Origin: Rhodocyclaceae bacterium
GTDB lineage: Bacteria; Pseudomonadota; Gammaproteobacteria; Burkholderiales; Rhodocyclaceae
Assembly: GCA_013426785.1 (NCBI GenBank)
Contig: JACDZI010000004.1
Span: 1-64,000, forward strand
DNA length: 64,000 nucleotides
Direction: 5' to 3'
The notes beneath the pieces are model-generated. The model saw only the letters and a program-made list of their open reading frames with translations, made no database searches and was not told where the DNA came from. The translations under genes were made by a program, and so were the position numbers. Below, piece by piece: positions 34,189 to 41,972 of this stretch (the stretch's first letter is position 1; each line of letters starts with the position of its first letter).

Positions 34189-34971
34189 ATGCCTGCCTCC
34201 TCGCCGGCAACCTACTCCTTCCGGGCTGCCGCACTCGCGCAACTTGGCGGATTGATGGGGATCCTCACGCTAATTGTCGTACTGGTCCAACTGGGGCAGA
34301 TTGATCCGCGCCCCGTCGCCCGGCTCCTCGCCCTCCTGCAAGGCGGCATCGCCGCCACGGTCGCGCTGCGGCAGCACGCCCCACCCTGGTGGCTAGGCAT
34401 CCACCTCGCGTTCGTTCCCTTGGTCGTCTTTGCCCAGGACCTCGACATCGCCCCGGGTTGGTTCCTGGCACTTTTCCTGCTCCTGCTGACGACCTTCTGG
34501 AGGACGGACAAAAGCCGCGTGCCACTCTACCTGACCAATCGGGCCACGGCAACCGCTCTGCTCGAACTGCTGCCGCCGGGTTTTCATCAGGTCATTGATC
34601 TCGGCTGCGGTGACGGTGGCCTCCTGCGCCGCCTGGCCCTGGCGCGTCCCGATTGCCGCTTCGTTGGCATCGAACACGCCCCGCTGACCTGGCTGGTGGC
34701 GCATCTGAGCACGCTGAGCCTGGATAATGTCAGCATTCGGCGCGGCGACTTCTGGACCGAGCCGCTGGGCGGCTACCACCTCGTCTATGCCTTCCTGTCC
34801 ACCGCCCCGATGCCGCAGCTCTGGGAAAAACTGAAGCAGGAAATGGCACCGGAAGCCCGGTTTGTCAGCAACAGCTTCGCTGTTCCGGACATCGAGCCAA
34901 CTCAGGAAATCGCCGTTGCCGACCGGCGCGGTACCCGGCTTTACCTCTACACGCTGCCACCGGCGCGATAA
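34189..34971 (+). CDS. Membrane-anchored class I SAM-dependent methyltransferase
   Basis: This is a 260-residue protein with about three hydrophobic segments in residues 10-105, then a Rossmann methyltransferase domain. Motif I VIDLGCGDGGLL lies near residue 134 and an acidic motif II (GIEHA) near 160. It starts 7 nt after the oxidase stop, so the two are probably co-transcribed. The substrate is unknown; a protein or lipid target at the inner membrane is plausible. The layout resembles FAM173-like lysine methyltransferases only loosely. Confidence 0.7.
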   Translation: MPASSPATYSFRAAALAQLGGLMGILTLIVVLVQLGQIDPRPVARLLALLQGGIAATVALRQHAPPWWLGIHLAFVPLVVFAQDLDIAPGWFLALFLLLLTTFWRTDKSRVPLYLTNRATATALLELLPPGFHQVIDLGCGDGGLLRRLALARPDCRFVGIEHAPLTWLVAHLSTLSLDNVSIRRGDFWTEPLGGYHLVYAFLSTAPMPQLWEKLKQEMAPEARFVSNSFAVPDIEPTQEIAVADRRGTRLYLYTLPPAR

Positions 34972-35069
34972 AGCCGGCGATTCCGTCGCATTTCCAGACA
35001 TAGCCTGCGTTGCGGATCAAGAATAATCCTGATCCAGACGCGCAACGGTTTGCATGCGCAGGAGACAAC

Positions 35070-35768
35070 ATGGCAGACATCATCTGTGTAATCGGCAACA
35101 AGGGGGGCACGGGCAAGACGACCCTGTCGCATATGCTCTGCCAGGGCATGGGCCTGCTCGGCCAGCGTTCGGTCTGCGTGCTGACCGACACCCACCGCGA
35201 ACCGCTCGACCCGAGCGGCCGACGCTATCTGCTCGCCGACGCCCGTTCGCGCGAGGCACTGGTGAAAGTGGTCGACAAGGTGCGCGGCCTGAAGGCCTGG
35301 CTCGGCATCATCGATGGCGGGGGCAACCGCACGGAAATGGATCGTCGCCTCTATGGTGTCGCCGATCTGGTGCTGTTGCCCTTCCGCGACTCGCACGAAG
35401 ACATCCGCACCGTCATCCGCGATCTGGAGATGTTCCCGCGCGCCTACGCGATCCCGACCCAATGGCCGACCAATGCCTGGCAGCGCGAGGCGGCGGAAAA
35501 AACGGTGGGCGAACTGCTGGCTCCCTATCACGACCGCATCCTCGATCCCGTCTTCAGCCTGTCTGGCAGCAAGATACTGTTGCAGAAGAACATGCCGGAG
35601 GGCCTGCCGACGCCACTGGCTAATGCCTGCCGCGCTGCCGCGCATCAGGTGGTTGATCTGCTTCAGCTGCCGCTAGATAACGAGGACCCACTGCCCGGCA
35701 TCGGCAACCGCATCGCCAATCCACCGCCACCGCAGGTGCAGATGGCGCAGTTGGCCGTCGCTGCCTGA
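35070..35768 (+). CDS. Orphan ParA/MinD-like ATPase
   Basis: This is a 232-residue deviant Walker ATPase. The P-loop NKGGTGKTT is at residues 10-18, with the signature lysine at K11 that marks ParA/MinD proteins. Walker B-like LGIIDGGGN is near residue 80. No ParB-like partner or parS-like repeat is seen nearby, so it is an orphan that may position another cargo. The ATG at 35070 follows a CAGGAGACA ribosome binding site; an in-frame earlier start is less likely. The gene downstream runs in the opposite direction. Confidence 0.8.
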   Translation: MADIICVIGNKGGTGKTTLSHMLCQGMGLLGQRSVCVLTDTHREPLDPSGRRYLLADARSREALVKVVDKVRGLKAWLGIIDGGGNRTEMDRRLYGVADLVLLPFRDSHEDIRTVIRDLEMFPRAYAIPTQWPTNAWQREAAEKTVGELLAPYHDRILDPVFSLSGSKILLQKNMPEGLPTPLANACRAAAHQVVDLLQLPLDNEDPLPGIGNRIANPPPPQVQMAQLAVAA

Positions 35769-35774
35769 TCCTGC

Positions 35775-36200
35775 CTATTTCCTGCCCTGCGCCACGAGCA
35801 GGGCCTGTGAGCGATTGCTCGCCCCAAGCGCCTTGAAAATTGAGGAGATGTGGTTCTTTACCGTTCCCTCAGTAACCTCCAGCAGCTTGGATATATCCCG
35901 GTTGGTTTTACCCTCGGCCAGCACTTCGCGCAAGGCGCCGAGCAATATGTCGGTGGGACTGGACTTAGAAACGAACCCCGCAGCGCCAAGGCGAATCGCT
36001 TTCAACACTGTATCGGCATCGTCCAGCACAGAAAGAATCACCACTGGCAAATGTGGAAAGCGCTGGCGCAGGAAGCCCAGAAACGCCAGGCTGCCAGTCC
36101 ACGGCAACATTAGTTCGAGCAGCACCAGGTCAAAATCGCCGGTAGCCAGCAGCAACCCTTCCCGAACCAGTGCATGATCCTCGATCACCAGAATACACAT
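35775..36200 (-). CDS. Shrunken NarL/LuxR-type response regulator, possibly a decaying gene
   Basis: The 141 residues start with a receiver domain (CILVIEDHALVREGLLLA) and end with the recognition part of a LuxR-type helix-turn-helix (EGKTNRDISKLLEVTEGTVK). Relatives are about 210 residues. About 25-30 residues are missing after VREGL and about 30 are missing before AEGKTNRD, including the first HTH helix. The usual phospho-acceptor aspartate in LLDLMLP reads Glu (LLELMLP). The frame stays open throughout, so it is either a repurposed regulator or a pseudogene with in-frame deletions. The ATG at 36200 has a GAGGGA box. Confidence 0.75.
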   Translation of the reverse strand: MCILVIEDHALVREGLLLATGDFDLVLLELMLPWTGSLAFLGFLRQRFPHLPVVILSVLDDADTVLKAIRLGAAGFVSKSSPTDILLGALREVLAEGKTNRDISKLLEVTEGTVKNHISSIFKALGASNRSQALLVAQGRK

Positions 36201-36263
36201 CTGCAATTCCCTCGTTGAAGTCCGGTTATCATAGAGCCCCCCCCTTCCTGTCGAGAGCCAGCC

Positions 36264-36689
36264 ATGACAAACGAAACCACGAACGATCCGCTGGACTTCC
36301 TCAAGAACATGTGGGGGAACATGGGGTTCTCGATCCCGGGCATGGTGGCCCCTACCGTCGATACCGACGAATTATCGAAGCGTATCGCCGACCTGAAGGC
36401 GGTCGAGGGCTGGCTGAAGTCGAACCTCAGCCTGTTGCAGATGACGATTCAGGGTCTGGAGATGCAGCGTACCACGCTCAATACCCTGCAACAGATGAGC
36501 CAAGCCGCTCAGAATACCCAGAGCGGCGATGCGGCCACCACCAATCCGTTCCTCAACCCGGCAGCCTGGGGAATACCCTGGAACATGATGGCAAATGCCG
36601 TCCCGCCAGCGCCGACTTCTTCAACGGACGCGGCAAGCCCGGCCGGACAGGCAGCCTCAACCGGCGAGGCTGGCAAGCCAGATCGGTAG
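36264..36689 (+). CDS. phaM: PhaM-type polyhydroxyalkanoate granule protein
   Basis: This 141-residue protein has the PhaM start (DPLDFLKNMWGNMGFSIPGM) followed by a coiled-coil region at about 35-85. In Ralstonia eutropha PhaM activates PHA synthase PhaC and ties granules to the nucleoid. The C-terminal part here (about 112-119, AVPPAPTS) is encoded by a copy of the 29 bp dispersed element read in frame. The last 33 bp overlap the convergent AEC gene. No phaC or phaA lies in the window. Confidence 0.85.
   Translation: MTNETTNDPLDFLKNMWGNMGFSIPGMVAPTVDTDELSKRIADLKAVEGWLKSNLSLLQMTIQGLEMQRTTLNTLQQMSQAAQNTQSGDAATTNPFLNPAAWGIPWNMMANAVPPAPTSSTDAASPAGQAASTGEAGKPDR
36597..36618 (-). repeat. Dispersed palindromic element, copy 2 (inside phaM)
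   Basis: The full 20 bp core is present in reverse orientation at 36597-36616, followed by TT; the outer arm is lost on the other side. It encodes A-V-P-P-A-P-T-S within PhaM. Confidence 0.85.
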
Positions 36690-37556
36690 CGTTACCATCC
36701 CCAGCAGCGTACTGGCGGAAATCAGCCAGGCCACGCGGGGCCCGTCGCCCCCCATGCGCTGGGCCAGGATGTAGGCCGACGATGCGGTCGGCAAGGCAGC
36801 GAAGGCCATCGCAACATCGAAGTGAATGCCCTCCAGACCGATCAGGCGGGCAGCGATCAGCGCAATCAGCGGCATTGCCAGCAACTTGATCGCCAGGAAA
36901 TAGCCTGCTGCCACGCGTCCCGACTCTCCCAATGTTCCCCTCAGCTTGAGTGCCGCGCCAACGGCCAGCAGACCCAGGGCAATGGCCGCTTCGCCCAGAC
37001 GACCGAGAAACTGTCCCATGGGGGCCGGCACAGCCAGACCGGCAAGGTTCCATAGCAGCGCAATCATGGTCGACAGGAACAACGGGTTGCGCGCCAGTTC
37101 ACGCCAGATCGAGGTGCTACCGTGCCGCGCCAGCATCCACACGGCAGCCAGGTTGGCAAAAGGCACCATGCCGCCGGCCAGGATGCCCATCGCCGCCAGG
37201 CCCGCCGCACCATGAAGTTTGGCGGCAACCGCCAGCCCGACGTAGCTGTTGTAACGGAAGCTGCACTGAAACTGCGAGGCGTATGAGATCGGCGTGAGCT
37301 TCAGGAGCGGCCGCGCCAGCAGGGCCAGCAACATCGCCCCGGCCATCGCGATGGCTCCGACGCCGATCAGCGGCACGGCGGCGAAGGAGATCGGCGTCTT
37401 GGTGATCGCATTGAACAGCAGCGCCGGGAACAGCACGAAATACACCAGTTTCTCCAGCCCGGTCCAGAAATGATCCCCCAGCGACATCCAGCGCCGCAGG
37501 GCGTAGCCGAGCAGGATCAGCGCAAAATCCGGGAAGAGCGCCAGCGCGGTTTGCAT
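36657..37556 (-). CDS. AEC-family (auxin efflux carrier-like) transporter
   Basis: This is a 299-residue membrane protein with about ten hydrophobic segments and the AEC pattern (FPALLFNAITKTP near 45; RYNSYVGLAVA near 100). Bacterial members export or import small organic acids such as malonate or malate. It starts 6 nt after the CaiB-like gene, so it may move a carboxylic acid related to that enzyme's CoA ester; this is inference. Confidence 0.82.
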   Translation of the reverse strand: MQTALALFPDFALILLGYALRRWMSLGDHFWTGLEKLVYFVLFPALLFNAITKTPISFAAVPLIGVGAIAMAGAMLLALLARPLLKLTPISYASQFQCSFRYNSYVGLAVAAKLHGAAGLAAMGILAGGMVPFANLAAVWMLARHGSTSIWRELARNPLFLSTMIALLWNLAGLAVPAPMGQFLGRLGEAAIALGLLAVGAALKLRGTLGESGRVAAGYFLAIKLLAMPLIALIAARLIGLEGIHFDVAMAFAALPTASSAYILAQRMGGDGPRVAWLISASTLLGMVTLPIWLASLAG

Positions 37557-37562
37557 TGGGGG

Positions 37563-38750
37563 TCAGATCACGCCCTGCGCGACGAACTGCTTGATTTCGG
37601 CGTCGGTATAGCCGGCCTCGCGCAGGATCGCCGTGCTGTCGGCGCCGACTTTCGGTGCCGGCCGATTTACCGCAAAATCGCAACCCGACAGCTTCAGCGG
37701 CGGCGCGAACTGAGTCAGCCCATCGGCTTCGAACAGCATGCCGCGCGCCTTGAGTTGGGGATGCTGCATCGCCTCCTCGAAACGCAACACCGGCGTCACG
37801 CCGCAATCCACTTTTTCGAACACAGCCGACCAATGTGCGAGCGGCTGGCTGGCGAACAAGGCTTCGAGGGCCTGTCGCGTGCGGGTGCCATCTTCGCCGC
37901 GCGCCAATCCATGCGGCTTGAGTTCCGGACGGCCGAGCGCGTCGCACATCACTTGCCAGAACTTCGGTTCGAGCGCCCCGACCGCCAGCGAACCGCCATC
38001 CGCCGTGCGATAGAGGCCATAGGCCGGCAGGCCGCCGTTGAGGTCGTCCGTACCGCGCGGCAACGTCTCGCCCCGCGTCAGCACCGACAGCAGGGCCGTG
38101 TAGGCGTGGACGAAAGTCGCATCGGTCATCGACACATCGACATAGCGGCCTTCGCCGCTGGCCCTGGCGCCGAGCACGGCGGCGAGAATGCCCAGCGCGG
38201 CCGTCAGCGCACCGCCGAGCAGGTCGCCGACCTGCAGGTTCGGGATCGCCGGAGCCTCGCCCGCGTTGCCAATCTGGTCAAGCACGCCAGAGGTGGCGAT
38301 GTAGTTGAGGTCGTGGCCGGCGCGGTCGCGCCACGGACCGTCCTGGCCGTAGCCGGTGATGGCGCAATAGACGATGCGCGGGTTGATCGCCTGCACGGCC
38401 GCATAACCGACGCCGAGCTTGTCGACCACGCCGGGCCGGAAGCTCTCGACGATCACGTCCGCCTCGCGCGCCAGGCGCAGGAACACCGCCACCCCGGCCG
38501 CCTGCTTGAGGTCGAGGCGCATGCCGCGCTTGTTCCTGTTGACCAGCCGGAAAAAGTAGCTGTCCTCGCCGGGCGCCGCCCCGGCGCTCATGCTGCGGGC
38601 GTAGTCGCCAACGCCGGTATCCTCGATCTTGATCACTTCGGCACCGAGATCGGCCAGGTGCAGGGTGCACACCGGGCCGGGCAGGAGGCGCGTCAGGTCG
38701 AGGATGCGCAGGCCGGCGAGGGGAAGCGGGTAAGCGGCGGGAGTAGTCAT
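37563..38750 (-). CDS. CaiB/BaiF-family enzyme, alpha-methylacyl-CoA racemase-like
   Basis: This 395-residue protein is of the family III CoA-transferase fold. The start segment LAGLRILDLTRLLPGPVCTL is typical. His at about 146 (AGHDLNY), Asp at about 175 (QVGDLLGG) and Glu at about 260 (GALEPKFW) are spaced like the catalytic H126/D156/E241 of alpha-methylacyl-CoA racemase, which favours a racemase over a transferase. It probably handles 2-methyl-branched acyl-CoA. It is followed by the AEC transporter. Confidence 0.82.
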   Translation of the reverse strand: MTTPAAYPLPLAGLRILDLTRLLPGPVCTLHLADLGAEVIKIEDTGVGDYARSMSAGAAPGEDSYFFRLVNRNKRGMRLDLKQAAGVAVFLRLAREADVIVESFRPGVVDKLGVGYAAVQAINPRIVYCAITGYGQDGPWRDRAGHDLNYIATSGVLDQIGNAGEAPAIPNLQVGDLLGGALTAALGILAAVLGARASGEGRYVDVSMTDATFVHAYTALLSVLTRGETLPRGTDDLNGGLPAYGLYRTADGGSLAVGALEPKFWQVMCDALGRPELKPHGLARGEDGTRTRQALEALFASQPLAHWSAVFEKVDCGVTPVLRFEEAMQHPQLKARGMLFEADGLTQFAPPLKLSGCDFAVNRPAPKVGADSTAILREAGYTDAEIKQFVAQGVI

Positions 38751-38911
38751 GATGATCGGCCAATGAAAATGAAGGGCGAAGTGTAACGCGCCACCCTTCG
38801 GCCAAACTCGCGGCGAAAGGGCGCTTTATTCGGCACACGTCCGAAACGGACCAGGCGCTAAGGTAGCGTCGTCCAGCCCCATCACGCGACGGCTTTCATA
38901 TTGGTGGCATC

Positions 38912-39490
38912 ATGCGCTCGAAAAGACTTCATCTGCCGGTTCTCTGTATCGTCACACTATTGGGCGGCTGTGCCCTGTTTACGCTCCCACCTCCGCCAGC
39001 GCCGCCGCCTCCCCCACCACCACCGGTCAAGGTCACCGCCATCGGCCACGGCACGCTCAATAACGCGCATTACGGCCAGTACAACCCGTCGCAGCAGAAG
39101 CTGCTGGCAATGCGCGCGGCCAAGCTGGATGCCTACCGCAGCCTCGCCGAACAGGTCTATGGCTTCCGGCTGACCGGCTCAACGACGATCAGCGCTTTTG
39201 CCAGCCAGCGCGACTACGTACGCGTCCAGGTCGATGCCTACGTGCGCGGCGCCCGCGTGGTCGAGGTCAAGCAACTGCCCGATGGCAGCTACGAAGCGAA
39301 AGTCGAAGCGGAATTGCCGGCCGACATCCACCAGTGCCTGGTGCGCGGCGACTGCCCGCAGCCACCCAAGCCTTCCGCCGACTGCGCCGATGGCAGCTGC
39401 ACGCCCACCACGCCAACCCCGCCGGCCTGCACCGGCACCGGCTGCGCCCAGGCTAGCGGCGCCAGCCTGGGCTGGAGCGCCAACCCTTGA
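38912..39490 (+). CDS. LPP20-family lipoprotein, FlgP-like
   Basis: This is a 192-residue lipoprotein: signal peptide with lipobox LLGGC (Cys20), a proline stretch at about 26-38, then an LPP20-like domain at about 60-140 (KLLAMRAAKLDAYRSLAEQV). A cysteine- and proline-rich tail follows. FlgP of Vibrio and Campylobacter, an outer-membrane flagellar basal-disc lipoprotein, belongs to this family. The stop overlaps the next start as TTGA, so the two genes act together. No other flagellar gene is in the window. Confidence 0.75.
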   Translation: MRSKRLHLPVLCIVTLLGGCALFTLPPPPAPPPPPPPPVKVTAIGHGTLNNAHYGQYNPSQQKLLAMRAAKLDAYRSLAEQVYGFRLTGSTTISAFASQRDYVRVQVDAYVRGARVVEVKQLPDGSYEAKVEAELPADIHQCLVRGDCPQPPKPSADCADGSCTPTTPTPPACTGTGCAQASGASLGWSANP

Positions 39491-40632
39491 ACCTGCGCTG
39501 GCCGACCGGTCTGCTGGCAGCATTGTGCTGCTCGGCGGCACTGGCCCTCGACGTGGTGGTCGATGCCGACGCACCGATCATCAACGACGACCTGACACTG
39601 GCACGCCAGACGGCCCTGCGCCGCGCCATGGCGAATGCCGTCGAACAGGAAGCCAGCTTCCTGCAATCATCAACCCTCGCCACGCCCGCCGGCAGCGAAA
39701 CACGCACCACCCTGACCCCGCAAGGCCGAGCTCTGAGCGCCCGTATCCTCTCGGAACACGTCGAGCGCAACCGATTGGGCCTGACCGCCGAAGTCACGCT
39801 GGATGAAGCCGGCAAGCCGGCCACCTGCGGCGCGCGGCCGCTGCGCAAGCTGGTGGTGACGGCCTTCCCGCTGCTGTACCCGGAACAGATCGGCTACGGC
39901 CAGTTCATGGGCTGGCCGCAAATGACCGGCGAGGAACTGACGCGCCTGCTCAACGGCCGCGGCAAGCTGCTCTCGGCCGCGATGACGGAACGCTTCCCCT
40001 TCGCCTCGGCCGACGCGGCGCCAGAGGTCGAACGCAAGAATGGCACTTCCCTCGTGCTGCATTGGGCTGGTCAGCAGCGGGCGCAATACGTACTCGCCGG
40101 CATCTTCCGCGATTTCGGCGTTTCCAGGCAGGCACTGGTGATCCCGGAACGGCAGATGATCGTCGAGGCCTATCTTTACGACGGCATCAGCGGCGATCTC
40201 GTCGCCCGCCGCGAGTTCTCAAAATCGCTGAATTTCAGCTGGCAGGTGCCCAAAACCCTGACGCCCGGCGCGAAGAGTTTCAGCACCACCCGGCTCGGCG
40301 AGGCCTACTACAGCCTGCTCGACGAACTGGTGCGCTGGGCCGAAGGCAGCCTGGACTGCCTGCCGTTCTCGACGCGGGTGATCCGCGTCGACGGTCGCAA
40401 GATCATGATCGATACCGGCAGCGACAGCGGCATCGAACCGGGCGCCGAACTAGTGTTGACCCAGGCGGCACCCACCACGACCACTACGGCCGGTGATTCA
40501 CTGCCCGGCGAACGTTCGGCCATTGCCGGCGTCATGGTCCGGCAGGTGTATCCCCGTTACAGCGTGGCGGAAATCACTGCCCGCAAGAATGCGCCGGTCG
40601 TCAAGGTCGGCGACATCCTCTACGGCCTCTGA
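39487..40632 (+). CDS. FlgT-like flagellar H-ring/assembly protein
   Basis: This 381-residue periplasmic protein has a signal peptide at 1-21. The N-terminal domain (DLTLARQTALRRAMANAVEQ) and the C-terminal SH3-like portion (GSDSGIEPGAELVL ... VKVGDILYGL) fit the three-domain FlgT family, which forms the H ring around the flagellar LP ring. The start is TTG at 39487, overlapping the upstream stop by 4 nt. FlgP/FlgT pairs are known from Vibrio; in this genus the function is inferred. Confidence 0.72.
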   Translation: MNLRWPTGLLAALCCSAALALDVVVDADAPIINDDLTLARQTALRRAMANAVEQEASFLQSSTLATPAGSETRTTLTPQGRALSARILSEHVERNRLGLTAEVTLDEAGKPATCGARPLRKLVVTAFPLLYPEQIGYGQFMGWPQMTGEELTRLLNGRGKLLSAAMTERFPFASADAAPEVERKNGTSLVLHWAGQQRAQYVLAGIFRDFGVSRQALVIPERQMIVEAYLYDGISGDLVARREFSKSLNFSWQVPKTLTPGAKSFSTTRLGEAYYSLLDELVRWAEGSLDCLPFSTRVIRVDGRKIMIDTGSDSGIEPGAELVLTQAAPTTTTTAGDSLPGERSAIAGVMVRQVYPRYSVAEITARKNAPVVKVGDILYGL

Positions 40633-40647
40633 ATTGTAAGCGCAGGT

Positions 40648-40676
40648 AAAAGTCGGCGCTGGCGGGACGGCGACTT
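40648..40676 (+). repeat. Dispersed 29 bp palindromic element, best copy (copy 3)
   Basis: This is the type copy: outer arms AAAGTCG and CGACTTT pair perfectly. A G-G mismatch and two more base pairs enclose a loop of about 9 nt. The 20 bp core GTCGGCGCTGGCGGGACGGC is 40651-40670. It lies between the flgT-like stop and the exporter start, where it could form an RNA hairpin. No stop codon occurs in any of its six frames. Confidence 0.92.
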
Positions 40677-40700
40677 TGAGCGTTCAGCTACAATTTCCCG

Positions 40701-41966
40701 ATGACACTGCGTCGCCCTTTCCTGATTCTTGGCTTGTTTGCCCTCATCGCCGTCGGCGGCTATGGCGGCTACCGCACTTTCGGCCCTGCCGCCGGCGAGC
40801 CGGAATACAAGTTCGCCAAGGTCGAGCGCGGCCCGATCACCGCGACCATCGCCGCCACCGGCACCCTCAACCCGGTCGTCTCGGTACAGGTCAGCTCGCA
40901 GATCTCGGGGCAGATCCGCGAGATCCTGGTCGATTTCAACAGCGTGGTGAAGGCCGGCCAATTGATCGCCCAGATCGCGCCGGAAACCTACGAACACAAG
41001 GTTCGCCAGGCCGAGGCCGACCTCGAAGCCGCCCGTGCCACCGTCGCCGTGCAGCAGGCCGAGATCTACCGCGCCCAGGTCAACCTCGCCGATGCCGAGC
41101 GCGACTTCGCCCGCAAGAAAACCCTGGTCGAGAAGAACTTCATTTCCCCCGCCGAACTGGACAAGGTGAAAACCACGCTCGATGCAACCCGCGCCCAGCT
41201 ACGCGTGGTCGAGGCGCAAGCCCGCAATAGCGACGCCCTCGTCAAGCAACGCGCCGCGCAATTGGGGCAGGCCAAGGTCGACCTCGGCCGCACGGAACTG
41301 CGCGCGCCGGTCGACGGCATCGTCATCAAGCGCAGCGTCGAGCCGGGCCAGACCGTGGCGGCCAGCCTGCAGGCACCGGAGATGTTCATCATCGCCCGCA
41401 ACCTCTCCGACATGCAGGTCGAAACCGCCATCGACGAGGCCGATGTCGGCCGCCTGCAGGTCGGGCAGGAAGCCGCTTTTACGGTGGATGCCTTCCCCGG
41501 CAAGCGCTTCAAGGGCGAAGTCAAGCAGGTGCGCAAGTCGGCAACGGTCGTCTCGAACGTGGTGAGCTACACGGTGGTGATTTCCGCCGCCAACCCCGAC
41601 CTGATCCTGCTGCCGGGCATGACGGCCAACGTACGCATCACGACAGCGCAGAAGGACAGCGTACTGAAGGTGGCCAATGCCGCGCTGCGTTTCCGCCCGG
41701 CCAGCGCAGGCGATGAAAAATCGGCGCTGGCGGGACGGCAACCCGGTGCGGGCGGCGGCAAGGGGCGTGGCGCCGCCGGCACCGGCAAGCTATGGGTGAT
41801 TGGCAGCGACGGCAAGCCCAGCCCGGTCGAAGTCAAGACCGGACTCAACGACGGCAACCAGACCGAACTGCCCGACACCGATCTGGCCGAGGGCCGTGAA
41901 GTCATCGTCGGCACGGTTGCAACGGCCGACAAGGCCAAGCCGGCGGCGGGGCCGCGCCCGTTCTGA
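40701..41966 (+). CDS. MacA-type periplasmic adaptor (membrane fusion protein)
   Basis: This 421-residue efflux adaptor has an N-terminal anchor at about 7-25, a lipoyl half-motif (VSSQISGQIREILVDFNSVV near 65), a long alpha-helical hairpin at about 95-195, the second lipoyl half (LRAPVDGIVIKRSVEPGQTV) and the beta-barrel domain. It works with the ABC ATPase and permease encoded directly downstream to export drugs, peptides or lipids. Residues near 339-346 (KSALAGRQ) are encoded by a copy of the 29 bp element between the barrel and the membrane-proximal part. Confidence 0.88.
   Translation: MTLRRPFLILGLFALIAVGGYGGYRTFGPAAGEPEYKFAKVERGPITATIAATGTLNPVVSVQVSSQISGQIREILVDFNSVVKAGQLIAQIAPETYEHKVRQAEADLEAARATVAVQQAEIYRAQVNLADAERDFARKKTLVEKNFISPAELDKVKTTLDATRAQLRVVEAQARNSDALVKQRAAQLGQAKVDLGRTELRAPVDGIVIKRSVEPGQTVAASLQAPEMFIIARNLSDMQVETAIDEADVGRLQVGQEAAFTVDAFPGKRFKGEVKQVRKSATVVSNVVSYTVVISAANPDLILLPGMTANVRITTAQKDSVLKVANAALRFRPASAGDEKSALAGRQPGAGGGKGRGAAGTGKLWVIGSDGKPSPVEVKTGLNDGNQTELPDTDLAEGREVIVGTVATADKAKPAAGPRPF
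41716..41740 (+). repeat. Dispersed palindromic element, copy 4 (inside macA-like gene)
   Basis: The core is intact except for loss of the first G (TCGGCGCTGGCGGGACGGC after a run of A). It is read as K-S-A-L-A-G-R-Q. The 3-prime arm is replaced by the host gene. Confidence 0.85.
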
Positions 41967-41972
41967 TTGGCG

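Noticed and set aside
35775-36200. Sequencing frameshifts as the cause of the short response regulator
   Set aside because: The receiver and helix-turn-helix parts are in the same frame and no missing segment was recognised in the flanking bases, so true deletions are more likely.
37629-37651. GCCGT, 7 nt, GCGCCGACTTT in the CaiB-like gene, with the spacing of the dispersed element
   Set aside because: The middle seven bases do not match, and the encoded K-V-G-A-D-S-T-A-I-L-R-E fits the normal C-terminal motif of CaiB-family proteins, so common descent of the protein explains it.
37470-38786. 438-codon open frame opposite the CaiB-like gene
   Set aside because: It is antisense to a well-conserved enzyme; the long opening comes from G/C-rich third positions.
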